64,000 nucleotides of DNA, from the NCBI RefSeq assembly GCF_025147765.1, contig NZ_CP102265.1, positions 1,675,001-1,739,000 on the forward strand. The letters run 5' to 3'. This DNA is from Blautia obeum ATCC 29174. GTDB lineage: Bacteria; Bacillota; Clostridia; Lachnospirales; Lachnospiraceae. Below are positions 32,998 to 41,796 of the stretch, piece by piece. The notes under the pieces were generated by a model that was not told the origin of the DNA, ran no database searches, and worked only from the letters and a program-made list of their open reading frames with translations. The translations under genes and the position numbers were made by a program. How positions within the stretch are numbered: position 1 is the first letter of the stretch; the number at the start of each line of letters is the position of its first letter.

Positions 32998-35085
32998 ATG
33001 GCAGAAGAAGATAAAAATTCGTCCCCTCTGGATGAAGGCACAGAAATTATTGCACATACTGCTCAAACTGCATATGCAACAACAGCGGCAGTAGCAGCTG
33101 GAGGAACAGCAGCAGGAATGGCAGCAGGAACAGCCCTTGCAGGTCCTCTTGGAACTGTGATCGGGGCATTGGTATCAAATAAAACTGTTTGGAAAATACT
33201 CGTTTCTATTTTCCTGTTTTGCTTTCTCTGGATGTTTATTATTGCAAATATGATAGGAATTATTTTTAGTTATCTTGGGTTTGCAAATGCAGATTCGTAT
33301 GCGAATGAAGCTCAATCTACGCAGCTTACGAATATACGTGACCGGGTTGAAGAAGTTCTGCAGCAGGAAGATTACAAAAAAGAAATCTTGAAAATAATAA
33401 ACCAAAAGCACAAGGCTGTTTTAAAAGAAATTGACCAGGACAAAGCAGAAAAATATGCAGGCCATGAGCTGGTTGTGGTGGATGAATATGAAACGAAGCT
33501 GAAAAGGAATCTTGGATATTACCTTGCCGTACTGATGATGGAAAACGAAGATAACAGTACGGTTTTTTCTTTTTTAGGTTATGCAAATAGTTTGGGGATT
33601 GATATGTCCACAAACTTGTCCAGCCCATACGACTCATTTTTTTATGAAGCGGCACAGACGTACAATGTGCCGGCAGCGTTGTTGATCGCAATGGGTAAAG
33701 TAGAATCAGACTTTAATCCAAATGTTGTTTCTGGTGCAGGGGCATCTGGTATTATGCAGCTTATGCCATCTACAGCAGCATCTCTAGGGGTATCTAATGT
33801 TTTTGATCCCAGAGAGAATATTATGGGCGGAGCAAAGTATGTTTCCCAGCTGATTGAGCAGTTTAAAGGCTATTCAAATGGATTGGAACTGGCAATCGCA
33901 GGGTACAACGCAGGGCCCGGAGCAGTTATGAAATATGGATATCAGATTCCTCCATATGCGGAAACGCAGGCATATGTAAAAAAAGTATTAGGCTATGTTG
34001 AAATTCAGCAACATCAAACATCCACTTCTTCAAGTTCTGCAAAGGATGCTCAAAAATCGGATGCAGATACTGAAAAATTACAAACATCCTATGAACTTTT
34101 AAAAGAGTCGGTTGAAAAGCATCTGGATAGTTTTTTTGACTGGTCAGTTACAGATGAGCGAAAAGGCGAAGCAACGGAGACCATTTATTGTATGGAAGTG
34201 AATGGGAAAAGAGGTGAGATAGATCGAACAACCTATGAGCAGATTCTGGCACAGGGTGGAAATGCATGGCAGGAAAACCGGACAGTAGTATCCAAGAAAG
34301 TAGAATATACATTAGCGTTGCTTTTGAATGCACAGATTACAGGCGGAAGCGGGTATCAGTATAAATTTGTCACAAACAAGACAACCTTTGATATTGTGAT
34401 CAAATTGTTGGAATATTTACAAAAAGGCGTAGATGCTGTTAAAAATGCACTTTCCACGATTTTTCATTGGACAGATTTTGTTACTGGTGGGAGCAGTGGA
34501 GATTCTTTTGTTGCAGGAAATATAGATGCTTCAGGGGATATCATTACATATGATACAGTCGGAAAAGGCGTAAAAAAAGTAGTTTATTTTAATCAGACAG
34601 AGGAACCGTGGAAAGGCATGTCTTATGGCTCCAGTACGATCGGTGCGTCCGGTTGTGGACCTACATCTATGGCAATTATAATTTCAACGTTAACTGGACA
34701 GACGGTAACACCTCAGATGACATGTGCTTATTCCATTGCAAATGGAGAATATGTTCCAGGCATGGGAACGTCTCATTCATTTCCGACGAATGCTGCCTAT
34801 CACTGGGGACTTACTTGTGAAAGAGTCGGAAAGGACCGTATGAATTATGTCGTGCAGTCCCTTAAAGAAGGCAAGATGGTTGTAGAAATCTGTGAAGCCT
34901 ATACGATTACAGGAAGTGGAAGCGGACATTTTATCGTATTGACTGGTGTGACCAGAGATGGTTATATCACGATAGCGGATTGTGCAAGCAGAGAACGAAC
35001 CGGAAAAGTGTACAGTGTGGAAACTATCAAATCCTACGGACGTGATCTTAGCGAAGGAGCGTTCTGGATTGTTGGAAAAAAATGA
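32998..35085 (+). CDS. VirB1-like cell-wall hydrolase: lytic transglycosylase plus C39-like peptidase domain
   Basis: About 695 residues. A Gly/Ala-rich N-terminus and one membrane helix (ILVSIFLFCFLWMFIIANMI) place the rest outside the cell. An SLT transglycosylase domain follows (LLIAMGKVESDFNP with catalytic Glu near 234, then GIMQLMP and AIAGYNAGPGAV). The C-terminal domain has a papain-like C39 pattern: GASGCGPTSMA (Cys near 552), GSGHFIVLTGV (His near 643) and IADC. It would open peptidoglycan for the transfer apparatus. Start 32998 has GGGGG six bases upstream; the ATG at 32992 is too close. Confidence 0.85.
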   Translation: MAEEDKNSSPLDEGTEIIAHTAQTAYATTAAVAAGGTAAGMAAGTALAGPLGTVIGALVSNKTVWKILVSIFLFCFLWMFIIANMIGIIFSYLGFANADSYANEAQSTQLTNIRDRVEEVLQQEDYKKEILKIINQKHKAVLKEIDQDKAEKYAGHELVVVDEYETKLKRNLGYYLAVLMMENEDNSTVFSFLGYANSLGIDMSTNLSSPYDSFFYEAAQTYNVPAALLIAMGKVESDFNPNVVSGAGASGIMQLMPSTAASLGVSNVFDPRENIMGGAKYVSQLIEQFKGYSNGLELAIAGYNAGPGAVMKYGYQIPPYAETQAYVKKVLGYVEIQQHQTSTSSSSAKDAQKSDADTEKLQTSYELLKESVEKHLDSFFDWSVTDERKGEATETIYCMEVNGKRGEIDRTTYEQILAQGGNAWQENRTVVSKKVEYTLALLLNAQITGGSGYQYKFVTNKTTFDIVIKLLEYLQKGVDAVKNALSTIFHWTDFVTGGSSGDSFVAGNIDASGDIITYDTVGKGVKKVVYFNQTEEPWKGMSYGSSTIGASGCGPTSMAIIISTLTGQTVTPQMTCAYSIANGEYVPGMGTSHSFPTNAAYHWGLTCERVGKDRMNYVVQSLKEGKMVVEICEAYTITGSGSGHFIVLTGVTRDGYITIADCASRERTGKVYSVETIKSYGRDLSEGAFWIVGKK

Positions 35086-35095
35086 GGGAAATACA

Positions 35096-35887
35096 GTGAA
35101 AAAGATTAGGAGCACAGAGCAAATACTGGTATTGGCAATACTGCTGTTCACATATTTCCTGGAAACCTTCCAAGTGGCATATGCACAAAAGGCAGAGAAC
35201 TTGCCGCAGATTGTTTCCTGGCAGGATGGCAAAGGTTATCAGTCAGATGGGACATTTATTGCTGATGGCTGGGGGTATGATACAGTGAACCCGGCTGGGA
35301 AATATGTATTGTTTGATGAAAATGGCATGGTGCAGCTTCGAACTGAAACGATGGATCCTGTAAATGCGGAGGATGAGTATTCTGGGACAGAACTTGAGCC
35401 AGCAAATATTGCAGTGCGGGCAGAGATTTTTGAAGGATTCACTGGAAAGGTTCATGTGACAATAGAAGAAAATGGAGGAGTTCAAAGAGAAATTGATTTG
35501 GATTCCTCTGTTTTTTTTGAATGGAACCTGTCCGTGAATAGCGGAAATTATCGCTTGAAATCTGTGGAAGCAACACAGAATGACCAGAAATATGTTGCAG
35601 AATTTGATAACAACTATAAAAATCTTCCGGAACAGGGTCTTATTATAATGAAAATTAAAGTGAAAAATGAGCTTGTGGAAGCTGTTCAGACGGAGAAAAA
35701 GCAGAACAAGACAGATCAACAAAATAACATTCAAAATCCAGAAAAATCGGATTCAGGAATTAAAAATACGGAGGTGGTGACAACTGTGAAAAAAACAGGA
35801 CAGAAAACAGGAATCATTATTGGCGGTTTGAGTTTTCTGGGTGCGGCAATGTGGTTATCATATCGGAAATTTCATCGTAAAAAATAA
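35096..35887 (+). CDS. Exported conjugation protein with C-terminal membrane anchor
   Basis: 263 residues starting at GTG 35096 (GAGGG seven bases upstream; a longer frame runs back inside the preceding gene). The N-terminal signal peptide is QILVLAILLFTYFLETFQVA, cleavage near YAQK. A central beta-rich extracellular region (EGFTGKVHVTIEENGGVQRE) precedes a Lys/Gln/Asn-rich linker and a terminal helix (TGIIIGGLSFLGAAMWLSYR) with basic tail. Resembles surface-exposed proteins that accompany T4SS operons; exact role unknown. Confidence 0.65.
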   Translation: MKKIRSTEQILVLAILLFTYFLETFQVAYAQKAENLPQIVSWQDGKGYQSDGTFIADGWGYDTVNPAGKYVLFDENGMVQLRTETMDPVNAEDEYSGTELEPANIAVRAEIFEGFTGKVHVTIEENGGVQREIDLDSSVFFEWNLSVNSGNYRLKSVEATQNDQKYVAEFDNNYKNLPEQGLIIMKIKVKNELVEAVQTEKKQNKTDQQNNIQNPEKSDSGIKNTEVVTTVKKTGQKTGIIIGGLSFLGAAMWLSYRKFHRKK

Positions 35888-35902
35888 TTCGGGAGGTACA
35901 GA

Positions 35903-36526
35903 ATGATGCAGAGAGAACGATCCGATGTTTATATCATTCCACCCAATTTTGCAAAAGAGGGAACCCTGTTTTCAGGGAGAATTGAAGGCAGGAATGCTTT
36001 TGAGGCAGCTGTCCTTTTTATAGTACTTTTTAGGATACTGTTTTTTATAGATGTTTCAATAAAGCTAAGAATCTATATTGGTATAATTGTAATCCTGCCT
36101 TTAACAATACTGGCGGTAGTCGGTGTTAACGGGGAAAGTTTGCTTTCTTTCATTATTCAGTTTATACGCTTTGTAACAAGAAGGCGGGTAGTGACTGTAC
36201 CCGATGGACAGTATAGATTAAAGAGAAACCGTCGTATTAGGAGACAGCAAAAGAAACAACAGAAACAGGAGAGAAAAAAGAAGAAAAGGCAGCAGGAAGG
36301 CGGTGTAAAAGATCGGAAGCGAAGTCGCAGAATTGAAGCAAAAGCTGAAAGAAGCTCAGCTTGCCGAGAAACGAGAACGGCGGGAGCAGAAGCAACAGCA
36401 GAGAGAAGACAAGGCGATGTCCAGGAAGCAGGAGAAAGAAAATCGCCAGATGCAGAAGGAACAGCAGAAAAAAGACGCACAGAAACAGAAAGAGCAGGCC
36501 AGGGAGAATTTCAGGCAGATCCGTGA
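35903..36526 (+). CDS. PrgI/VirB3-like T4SS protein with long basic tail
   Basis: The first ~110 residues match the PrgI family: DVYIIPPNFAKEGTLFSGRI followed by two adjacent membrane helices. PrgI-type proteins act as VirB3 equivalents and sit directly before VirB4, as here. After residue ~110 the frame becomes an Arg/Lys/Gln-rich low-complexity tail (KKQQKQERKKKKRQQEGG). The last 194 bases overlap the VirB4 frame. The true C-terminus may be shorter or frameshifted; family members are often about 120 residues. Confidence 0.75.
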   Translation: MMQRERSDVYIIPPNFAKEGTLFSGRIEGRNAFEAAVLFIVLFRILFFIDVSIKLRIYIGIIVILPLTILAVVGVNGESLLSFIIQFIRFVTRRRVVTVPDGQYRLKRNRRIRRQQKKQQKQERKKKKRQQEGGVKDRKRSRRIEAKAERSSACRETRTAGAEATAERRQGDVQEAGERKSPDAEGTAEKRRTETERAGQGEFQADP

Positions 36527-39113
36527 GCAAGAGGCAGAAGAACGTAATCTGAGGAATCAGCTTGTTCAGAATGTAGAAAAAGAAGAACGGCCAGTGCGAC
36601 CGCCAAAGAAAGAACTTTCTCGAAAAGAAGAGAAAAGTGAGAAAGTCCAGGAAGTACCGGATCTTCTGCCAATGAGCTGGACAGCCTCTTATATACCATT
36701 AAAACAAGTAAAAAATGGTATTATCCAAACTTCCGACAATCGTTTTGTTAAAATTGTTGAAGTATTGCCAATCAATTTCTTATTACGGTCATCTTCAGAA
36801 CAGAGAAGTATCATTCTCTCTTTTATGTCATACCTGAAAATCGCACCGCCCAATATCCAGCTTAAAGTGCTCTCCAGAAAGGCAGACATTCAGGAGTATA
36901 TTGATAAGATTGATGAAGAGGCTGAAAAAGAAACAGATGAACGTTGTAAAATTCTGCAGGAAGATTATGCAGAACTGATTAAATCCCTGGGTATGAAGGA
37001 AGCGATTACACGTCGCTTCTTTTTGATTTTTGAATATCCTTCCCGTAGTGGGAGTAAGAATCCAGACGAAAGAGATGTACATCTTTATATGCGTTCTGCT
37101 GTGCAGACTGCAAAAAAATATCTTGCCATGTGCGGAAATATAGTTTTGGAGCATGAGAATGAGACGCGCTTCTGCGTGGAAATCTTATACCAGCTGTTAA
37201 ATCGTCAAACATGCCTGACAGAATCTCTGAATGATCGGATAAAAGAAGTTCGGAAGTACTATACAGAAGAAAACGGTCCAGAAAGTATACGATATATTCC
37301 TGTAACAGAACTGGTCGCTCCGAGAACCATTGATTTCAGGAACTGGAACTATGTGGTTGTAGATGGATTGTATTATACATATCTGTATGTTCAAAAATAC
37401 CGTTCAAGAGTCCCGGCCGGATGGCTGTCTCTGTTGATCAATGCAGGTGAAGGAATAGATATAGACGTTTTTTTCTTCAAGCAGGATAAAAACCGCTGTG
37501 TGGAGCGAATTGGACGCAGAATACGCTTGAACCGTTCAAAAATCAAGGATACTTATGATTCAAACAGCGACTTTGACAGTCTGAGTGAATCCATTCAGGC
37601 TGGTTATTACCTGAAAAGGGGGCTGAGCGGCAGTGAAGAATTCTACTACATGAGCATTCTGGTTACGATAACTGGACATAGTGAACAGGAAGTAGAATGG
37701 CGTTCAAAGGAAATGACAAAGCTGTTAAGCTCTCAGGACATTGGCACAGGTAGCTGCATTTTCAGAGAAGAACAGGCTTTTTTATCTTCTCTGCCATTTT
37801 TACAGATAGACAAAAATATTTATGAGAAGTCCAAACGGAATGTACTTACATCCGGTGTAGCAGCATGTTATCCATTTGCTTCATATGAAATGTCTGATAA
37901 AGATGGCATCATGATCGGAGTAAATAAAGCAAACAGTTCGCTTGTCATCATAGATATTTTTAATTCGTTAAAATACAAAAATGCAAACATAGCAATATTT
38001 GGAACATCTGGCTCAGGAAAAACATTTTTGATGCAGCTTATGGCACTACGTATGAGACAAAAAAACATACAGGTATTTATTATTGCTCCGGATAAAGGAC
38101 ATGAATTTGCAAGAGCCTGTAACAACATTGGTGGAGAATTTATACAGATTTCTCCTTCATCGTCGAACTGCATCAACATAATGGAAATACGGCCTACAGA
38201 TATGGAAACTCGCGATTTATTGGATGGGTATACATCTGAAAGGTCAGAACTTGCAAGCAAAATTCAAAGCTTACATATTTTTTTCAGCCTTCTGATTCCA
38301 GATATGTCACATGAAGAAAAACAGCTTTTAGATGGTGCAATGGTTACTTGCTATCAGGAAAAGGGAATCACACATGATAATCTGAGTCTGACGGATCCGG
38401 AACATCCAGGAAAATACAAAAAGATGCCGATTCTTGGTGATCTGCATGAAGTGCTTATGCGTAAAGAAGAATGCAGACGTATGGCGAATATATTAAATCG
38501 TCTGGTGAGTGGATCGGCATCCAGCTTTAATCAGCAGACAAATGTGGATCTGGAAAATAAATATGTTGTGTTGGATATTTCAGAACTTTCCGGTGACCTG
38601 CTCCTTGGAATGTTTGTGGCACTGGATTTTGTCTGGACAAAAACAAAGGAAGACCGGACAGTAGAAAAAGCGGTTTTTGTAGATGAAGCATGGAAACTTC
38701 TGATGTCTAATGATTTGGCAGGAGAATATCTGATTGAAATATTCAAAACAATCAGAGCTTATGGTGGATCGGCTATTTGTGCCACACAGGATCTGGCAGA
38801 CTGTTTTGCGGTAAGAGATGGAAAACTTGGACGCGGTATATTAAGCAACTCAAAAACAAAAATTGTTCTGAACATGGAAGTTTCAGAAGCAGAACGGATT
38901 CAGGAGGAGTTGGATCTTTCAGAAGCCGAAACCAATTCTATTATTCATTTTGAAAGAGGAAATGGTCTGATTTCCACAAATAATAATAATTTGATTGTTG
39001 AATTTAAAGCAAGTGCTCTGGAAAAAGATCTGATTACCACTGACCGCAAAGATCTTCAGGAATTGAAAGACAGAATCCGAAAATATGGTACAGATGCTTA
39101 TGGCAGGAAATAG
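36333..39113 (+). CDS. VirB4-like conjugation ATPase
   Basis: A 926-residue ATPase energising the T4SS. A charged coiled-coil N-terminus is followed by the VirB4 N-domain (SWTASYIPLKQVKNGIIQTS) and the motor domain with Walker A FGTSGSGKTF near residue 555 and Walker B AVFVDEAWKLL near 778, then SAICATQDLADCF. The start is uncertain: the TTG at 36333 has no clear RBS and lies in the PrgI frame, while ATGs at 36417 and 36450 have only weak sites. Codons are open back to 36309 in this frame, so a frameshift relation with PrgI is conceivable. Confidence 0.9.
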   Translation: MKQKLKEAQLAEKRERREQKQQQREDKAMSRKQEKENRQMQKEQQKKDAQKQKEQARENFRQIREQEAEERNLRNQLVQNVEKEERPVRPPKKELSRKEEKSEKVQEVPDLLPMSWTASYIPLKQVKNGIIQTSDNRFVKIVEVLPINFLLRSSSEQRSIILSFMSYLKIAPPNIQLKVLSRKADIQEYIDKIDEEAEKETDERCKILQEDYAELIKSLGMKEAITRRFFLIFEYPSRSGSKNPDERDVHLYMRSAVQTAKKYLAMCGNIVLEHENETRFCVEILYQLLNRQTCLTESLNDRIKEVRKYYTEENGPESIRYIPVTELVAPRTIDFRNWNYVVVDGLYYTYLYVQKYRSRVPAGWLSLLINAGEGIDIDVFFFKQDKNRCVERIGRRIRLNRSKIKDTYDSNSDFDSLSESIQAGYYLKRGLSGSEEFYYMSILVTITGHSEQEVEWRSKEMTKLLSSQDIGTGSCIFREEQAFLSSLPFLQIDKNIYEKSKRNVLTSGVAACYPFASYEMSDKDGIMIGVNKANSSLVIIDIFNSLKYKNANIAIFGTSGSGKTFLMQLMALRMRQKNIQVFIIAPDKGHEFARACNNIGGEFIQISPSSSNCINIMEIRPTDMETRDLLDGYTSERSELASKIQSLHIFFSLLIPDMSHEEKQLLDGAMVTCYQEKGITHDNLSLTDPEHPGKYKKMPILGDLHEVLMRKEECRRMANILNRLVSGSASSFNQQTNVDLENKYVVLDISELSGDLLLGMFVALDFVWTKTKEDRTVEKAVFVDEAWKLLMSNDLAGEYLIEIFKTIRAYGGSAICATQDLADCFAVRDGKLGRGILSNSKTKIVLNMEVSEAERIQEELDLSEAETNSIIHFERGNGLISTNNNNLIVEFKASALEKDLITTDRKDLQELKDRIRKYGTDAYGRK

Positions 39114-39129
39114 TGTGAATAAGAAACGG

Positions 39130-39281
39130 CATTAAAAACGTTACAAAGGACGTATAAGAGGAATGAAATTAATTATATGTCATAAAAAACGTTTTGTGAT
39201 GACGTGTAACAGATGTCTTTTGAAAAAGACATGAAAAAACACATTATATGCCACATAAAAAACGTCATTTATGTGGCATAT
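39130..39281. repeat. Iteron and palindrome cluster between virB4 and the DUF5697-like gene
   Basis: The 12-mer CATAAAAAACGT occurs exactly at 39181-39192 and 39254-39265 and with one change at 39130-39141. Interleaved are ATGTCTTTT/AAAAGACAT (39213-39232) and a perfect 14-bp repeat ATATGCCACATAAA/TTTATGTGGCATAT (39246-39259 and 39268-39281). No gene is present. Such clustered repeats are typical of oriT, replication origins or promoter operators; here any of these is possible. Confidence 0.65.
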
Positions 39282-39306
39282 GTTTATCATGGAAAGGATA
39301 GACCAG

Positions 39307-39852
39307 ATGGAAAACAAACAAAAACCCGTGGAACGTGAAACCAGACAGTTAATTCAGACATATAATGTGCTCTTAAAATCTCAGATTTATGCATATTTCG
39401 CAAAAACCCAAAGAGATCATTTTGTAGGACGTGCATTTAAGACGCTGGAAAAAGAAAAACAGATTTATATTCATCAGGATCTGGAAATGGCAGCAATAAA
39501 TGAAGAGGCATTTAAAGCCAGAAATGTAGGAACTTTGCAGGCATTTTGGGTTCTTCTGGATATTATGGATCAAAAAGAGGTAGACCAGCACTTCCTTGCA
39601 TCAAAAGAGGAATATCCTGTTCGCATTGTGTTATGCGGTGAAGGAGAAATCTATGACATTTTGTATGTGTCAGAGAATGAGGTACAGGTTACCAACAATT
39701 TGTTTACCCGGAAGATGACAGATGATTGCGGGCATATCGTTATTGTGGAAAAGCCCGGGTACATACATGAAATCAGGATACCGGACGTGCTTGGATTTTG
39801 TACAGTGAAAGAAGGTGGAGAAATCGAATATTACAGAAATGCGGATGGATGA
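39307..39852 (+). CDS. Hypothetical conserved element protein (DUF5697-like)
   Basis: 181 residues. The front part (VERETRQLIQTYNVLLKSQI ... FKTLEKEKQIYIHQDLEMAA) looks like a winged-helix DNA-binding fold; the rest is alpha/beta (EEYPVRIVLCGEGEIYDILY). The name DUF5697 is a recollection of similar proteins in Lachnospiraceae elements and is not certain. ATG 39307 is nine bases after AAGGA; an in-frame ATG at 39271 falls inside a palindrome and is less likely. It lies directly after the iteron cluster, whose ligand it could be. Confidence 0.55.
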   Translation: MENKQKPVERETRQLIQTYNVLLKSQIYAYFAKTQRDHFVGRAFKTLEKEKQIYIHQDLEMAAINEEAFKARNVGTLQAFWVLLDIMDQKEVDQHFLASKEEYPVRIVLCGEGEIYDILYVSENEVQVTNNLFTRKMTDDCGHIVIVEKPGYIHEIRIPDVLGFCTVKEGGEIEYYRNADG

Positions 39853-40561
39853 AAATGATTCATTTTTTAAATTAAAAGAACAGTTAGAAGATGCTCAAAA
39901 ACTAATGGGAAGGATGGAACAGTATATAGTGGAAGCAAGAGGGGTATTGCAGTCCTGTATCCGGCGGCAGTCAGAGTTCCAATATGCTTATTTGGGAGAT
40001 ATGATTCAGGAGACTGCGAAAACTTCAGAACGTTTGACAGATAAATTAAGACGCCTGACACTTGAAATAGTAGTAAATCCCAAAGAATATGAGAAATACA
40101 AAGAAGATCTGGTACTGATACACGGAATTGAACTGGAGTATAAGGATGAGATTCTTCGGGTATCTGCTTCCGTCCTGATCCCTCACCGGAAAGATTGTTA
40201 TACGGATTATCTTTATAAACCATTGCATACCGCTTTTCGAAATTGGTGCATGCAGAGAGCGGAGGAGAAGCTGGAAATTCCGACATATACAAATTGTACG
40301 ATTTGTTTTGTACATGTTTATGATGAAACACTTCCGCTTGCAAGAGTGAGAGATCATGACAATTATGAAGAAAAACATGTGCAGGATATTATTACAAATT
40401 TTTTCCTGCGGTCAGATAGTGGATTATACACGAATACCTGTCATGTGACACGTATGGGCGAGGAAGACCGTACACTGTTATATGTGATGGACAGCAGCAA
40501 ATTTCCAGCGTGGATTTCTGATTTTGGCAAAGAAACAGGTATCGAAAAAAATCATGAGTAA
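39839..40561 (+). CDS. Hypothetical conserved element protein (DUF6100-like)
   Basis: About 240 residues. It has a helical coiled-coil N-terminus (FFKLKEQLEDAQKLMGRMEQ) and an alpha/beta C-terminal half with conserved-looking HxYDETLPLARVRDHDNYEE. I have seen similar proteins called DUF6100 next to DUF5697 genes, with low certainty. Overlaps the previous gene by 14 bases; GTG 39815 is an alternative start. Function unknown. Confidence 0.55.
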   Translation: MRMDENDSFFKLKEQLEDAQKLMGRMEQYIVEARGVLQSCIRRQSEFQYAYLGDMIQETAKTSERLTDKLRRLTLEIVVNPKEYEKYKEDLVLIHGIELEYKDEILRVSASVLIPHRKDCYTDYLYKPLHTAFRNWCMQRAEEKLEIPTYTNCTICFVHVYDETLPLARVRDHDNYEEKHVQDIITNFFLRSDSGLYTNTCHVTRMGEEDRTLLYVMDSSKFPAWISDFGKETGIEKNHE

Positions 40562-40611
40562 ATTGCATGGGGATTCTACATGGGAAAAGAATATCTGATA
40601 AGGCATAAAAT

Positions 40612-40684
40612 AAGCAAAAATCTGAACAAAATTGCCAGGTTATGTACCCAGGTATTCAACAGATAGGGTATTTTTGCTTTTTCA
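40612..40684 (+). terminator. Long hairpin ahead of the 356-residue protein gene
   Basis: AAGCAAAAAT (40612-40621) pairs perfectly with ATTTTTGCTT (40670-40679), followed by Ts. The 48-base interior has smaller CTG/CAG and GGT/ACC pairings. Placed 16 bases before the next start codon, it could terminate or attenuate. Confidence 0.65.
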
Positions 40685-40699
40685 ACGAGGGGAAAATAA

Positions 40700-41770
40700 T
40701 TGAAAAGACAACAGGATAAATTATTGATTATTATAGCGATGTCGGGTGAAATGCCGACTTATTTAGGACAATACGTGACTGGCTCGATTTCATATACTGC
40801 TGCCCTGATTACAAGATTAAAAAAAGAAAGATATATTTCTTTGAGATGCAAGGATGGATATAGAGGATACGTTTTATTAGAAAAAGGCAGAAATTATCTT
40901 CTTTCAGAATATGAAAAAGAACTCTCTTTTTTTATTTCCGGTTCCGGGCAGACGGGGCATGTGAAAAGTGAACCAGAAAAAAGAATGCGGCTGTATCGAA
41001 TGAGCGAGGTATGGGTCTTCTTCTGGAAGGCGGGTATAGAGATCTTGCGGAACCATAAACCAGATATGGATAAAGGGTTCGTGAGAGATCGGGGAAAAGC
41101 GTTTTATTATGGCAGTCTGGAATTTAAAGGAATGTCGGAAGCAATCAGGGGTTCCAGATCATGTGGGGTGCTTTTATCCGGGGATACTGTGTTAGTTGTT
41201 TACAATACCATGGATCGAAATATGAAATGGGCGAAAAAAATGGAATGTTCCATGCGTACCTGGACAGAGCGAATGCTCTTAAAGGGCGGATATAACAGCA
41301 GAGCGGATGCGCTTATTGTAGGACAAAACATAAAAGTATTGTTAAAGCTTCTGGAAAGTGATGGAGGCATAAAAAAGGATCTGTTTCGGCCGGATGATAT
41401 TTATGATCAATATTATTATATTCCCATGTGCCAAGAGGGAATATTGCAGATTATCCTGCTGACAGAGAAGCAGAAAAGAGAAAAGCTAAAGCAGTTTTTG
41501 CTTTCAAGATTTCCCATAAGGAAAGAAAAAGAATATGCTGTCTATGCTGTGTGCGATGAAATTGGGAACCCTGTATATTTAGGCTATGATTTAGAAATGC
41601 GTCAATTATGCCGTATTAAACAGGAACTCTTATGGAGGCCGTCAGTAAGTATTGTTTGTATGGATTATCAGGCGGAAATAATAAGAGAATATTTGGGAGA
41701 GAAGGTGATCATTTATGAGCTCAATACAGAAAATGTAATGAAATACCTTATAAATGACATAGGAGAATAA
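40700..41770 (+). CDS. Hypothetical element protein with N-terminal winged-helix
   Basis: 356 residues starting at TTG 40700, with GAGGGG seven bases upstream. The first ~75 residues (TAALITRLKKERYISLRCKD then GYRGYVLLEKGRNYLL) look like a winged helix-turn-helix; the remainder is mixed alpha/beta with no motif I can name. Its position between the repeat cluster and a replication-type gene suggests a role in DNA processing or replication of the element. Confidence 0.55.
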   Translation: MKRQQDKLLIIIAMSGEMPTYLGQYVTGSISYTAALITRLKKERYISLRCKDGYRGYVLLEKGRNYLLSEYEKELSFFISGSGQTGHVKSEPEKRMRLYRMSEVWVFFWKAGIEILRNHKPDMDKGFVRDRGKAFYYGSLEFKGMSEAIRGSRSCGVLLSGDTVLVVYNTMDRNMKWAKKMECSMRTWTERMLLKGGYNSRADALIVGQNIKVLLKLLESDGGIKKDLFRPDDIYDQYYYIPMCQEGILQIILLTEKQKREKLKQFLLSRFPIRKEKEYAVYAVCDEIGNPVYLGYDLEMRQLCRIKQELLWRPSVSIVCMDYQAEIIREYLGEKVIIYELNTENVMKYLINDIGE

Positions 41771-41796
41771 TCCTGGTCGATGGAGGTGGCTGCAAT

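Noticed and set aside
36274..36280. In-frame A-AAA-AAG slippery heptamer inside the PrgI-like gene, suggesting a -1 frameshift into VirB4
   Set aside because: The VirB4 frame is +1 relative to PrgI, not -1, and that frame has a stop at 36,306 between the heptamer and the VirB4 region, so slippage here would not join the two.
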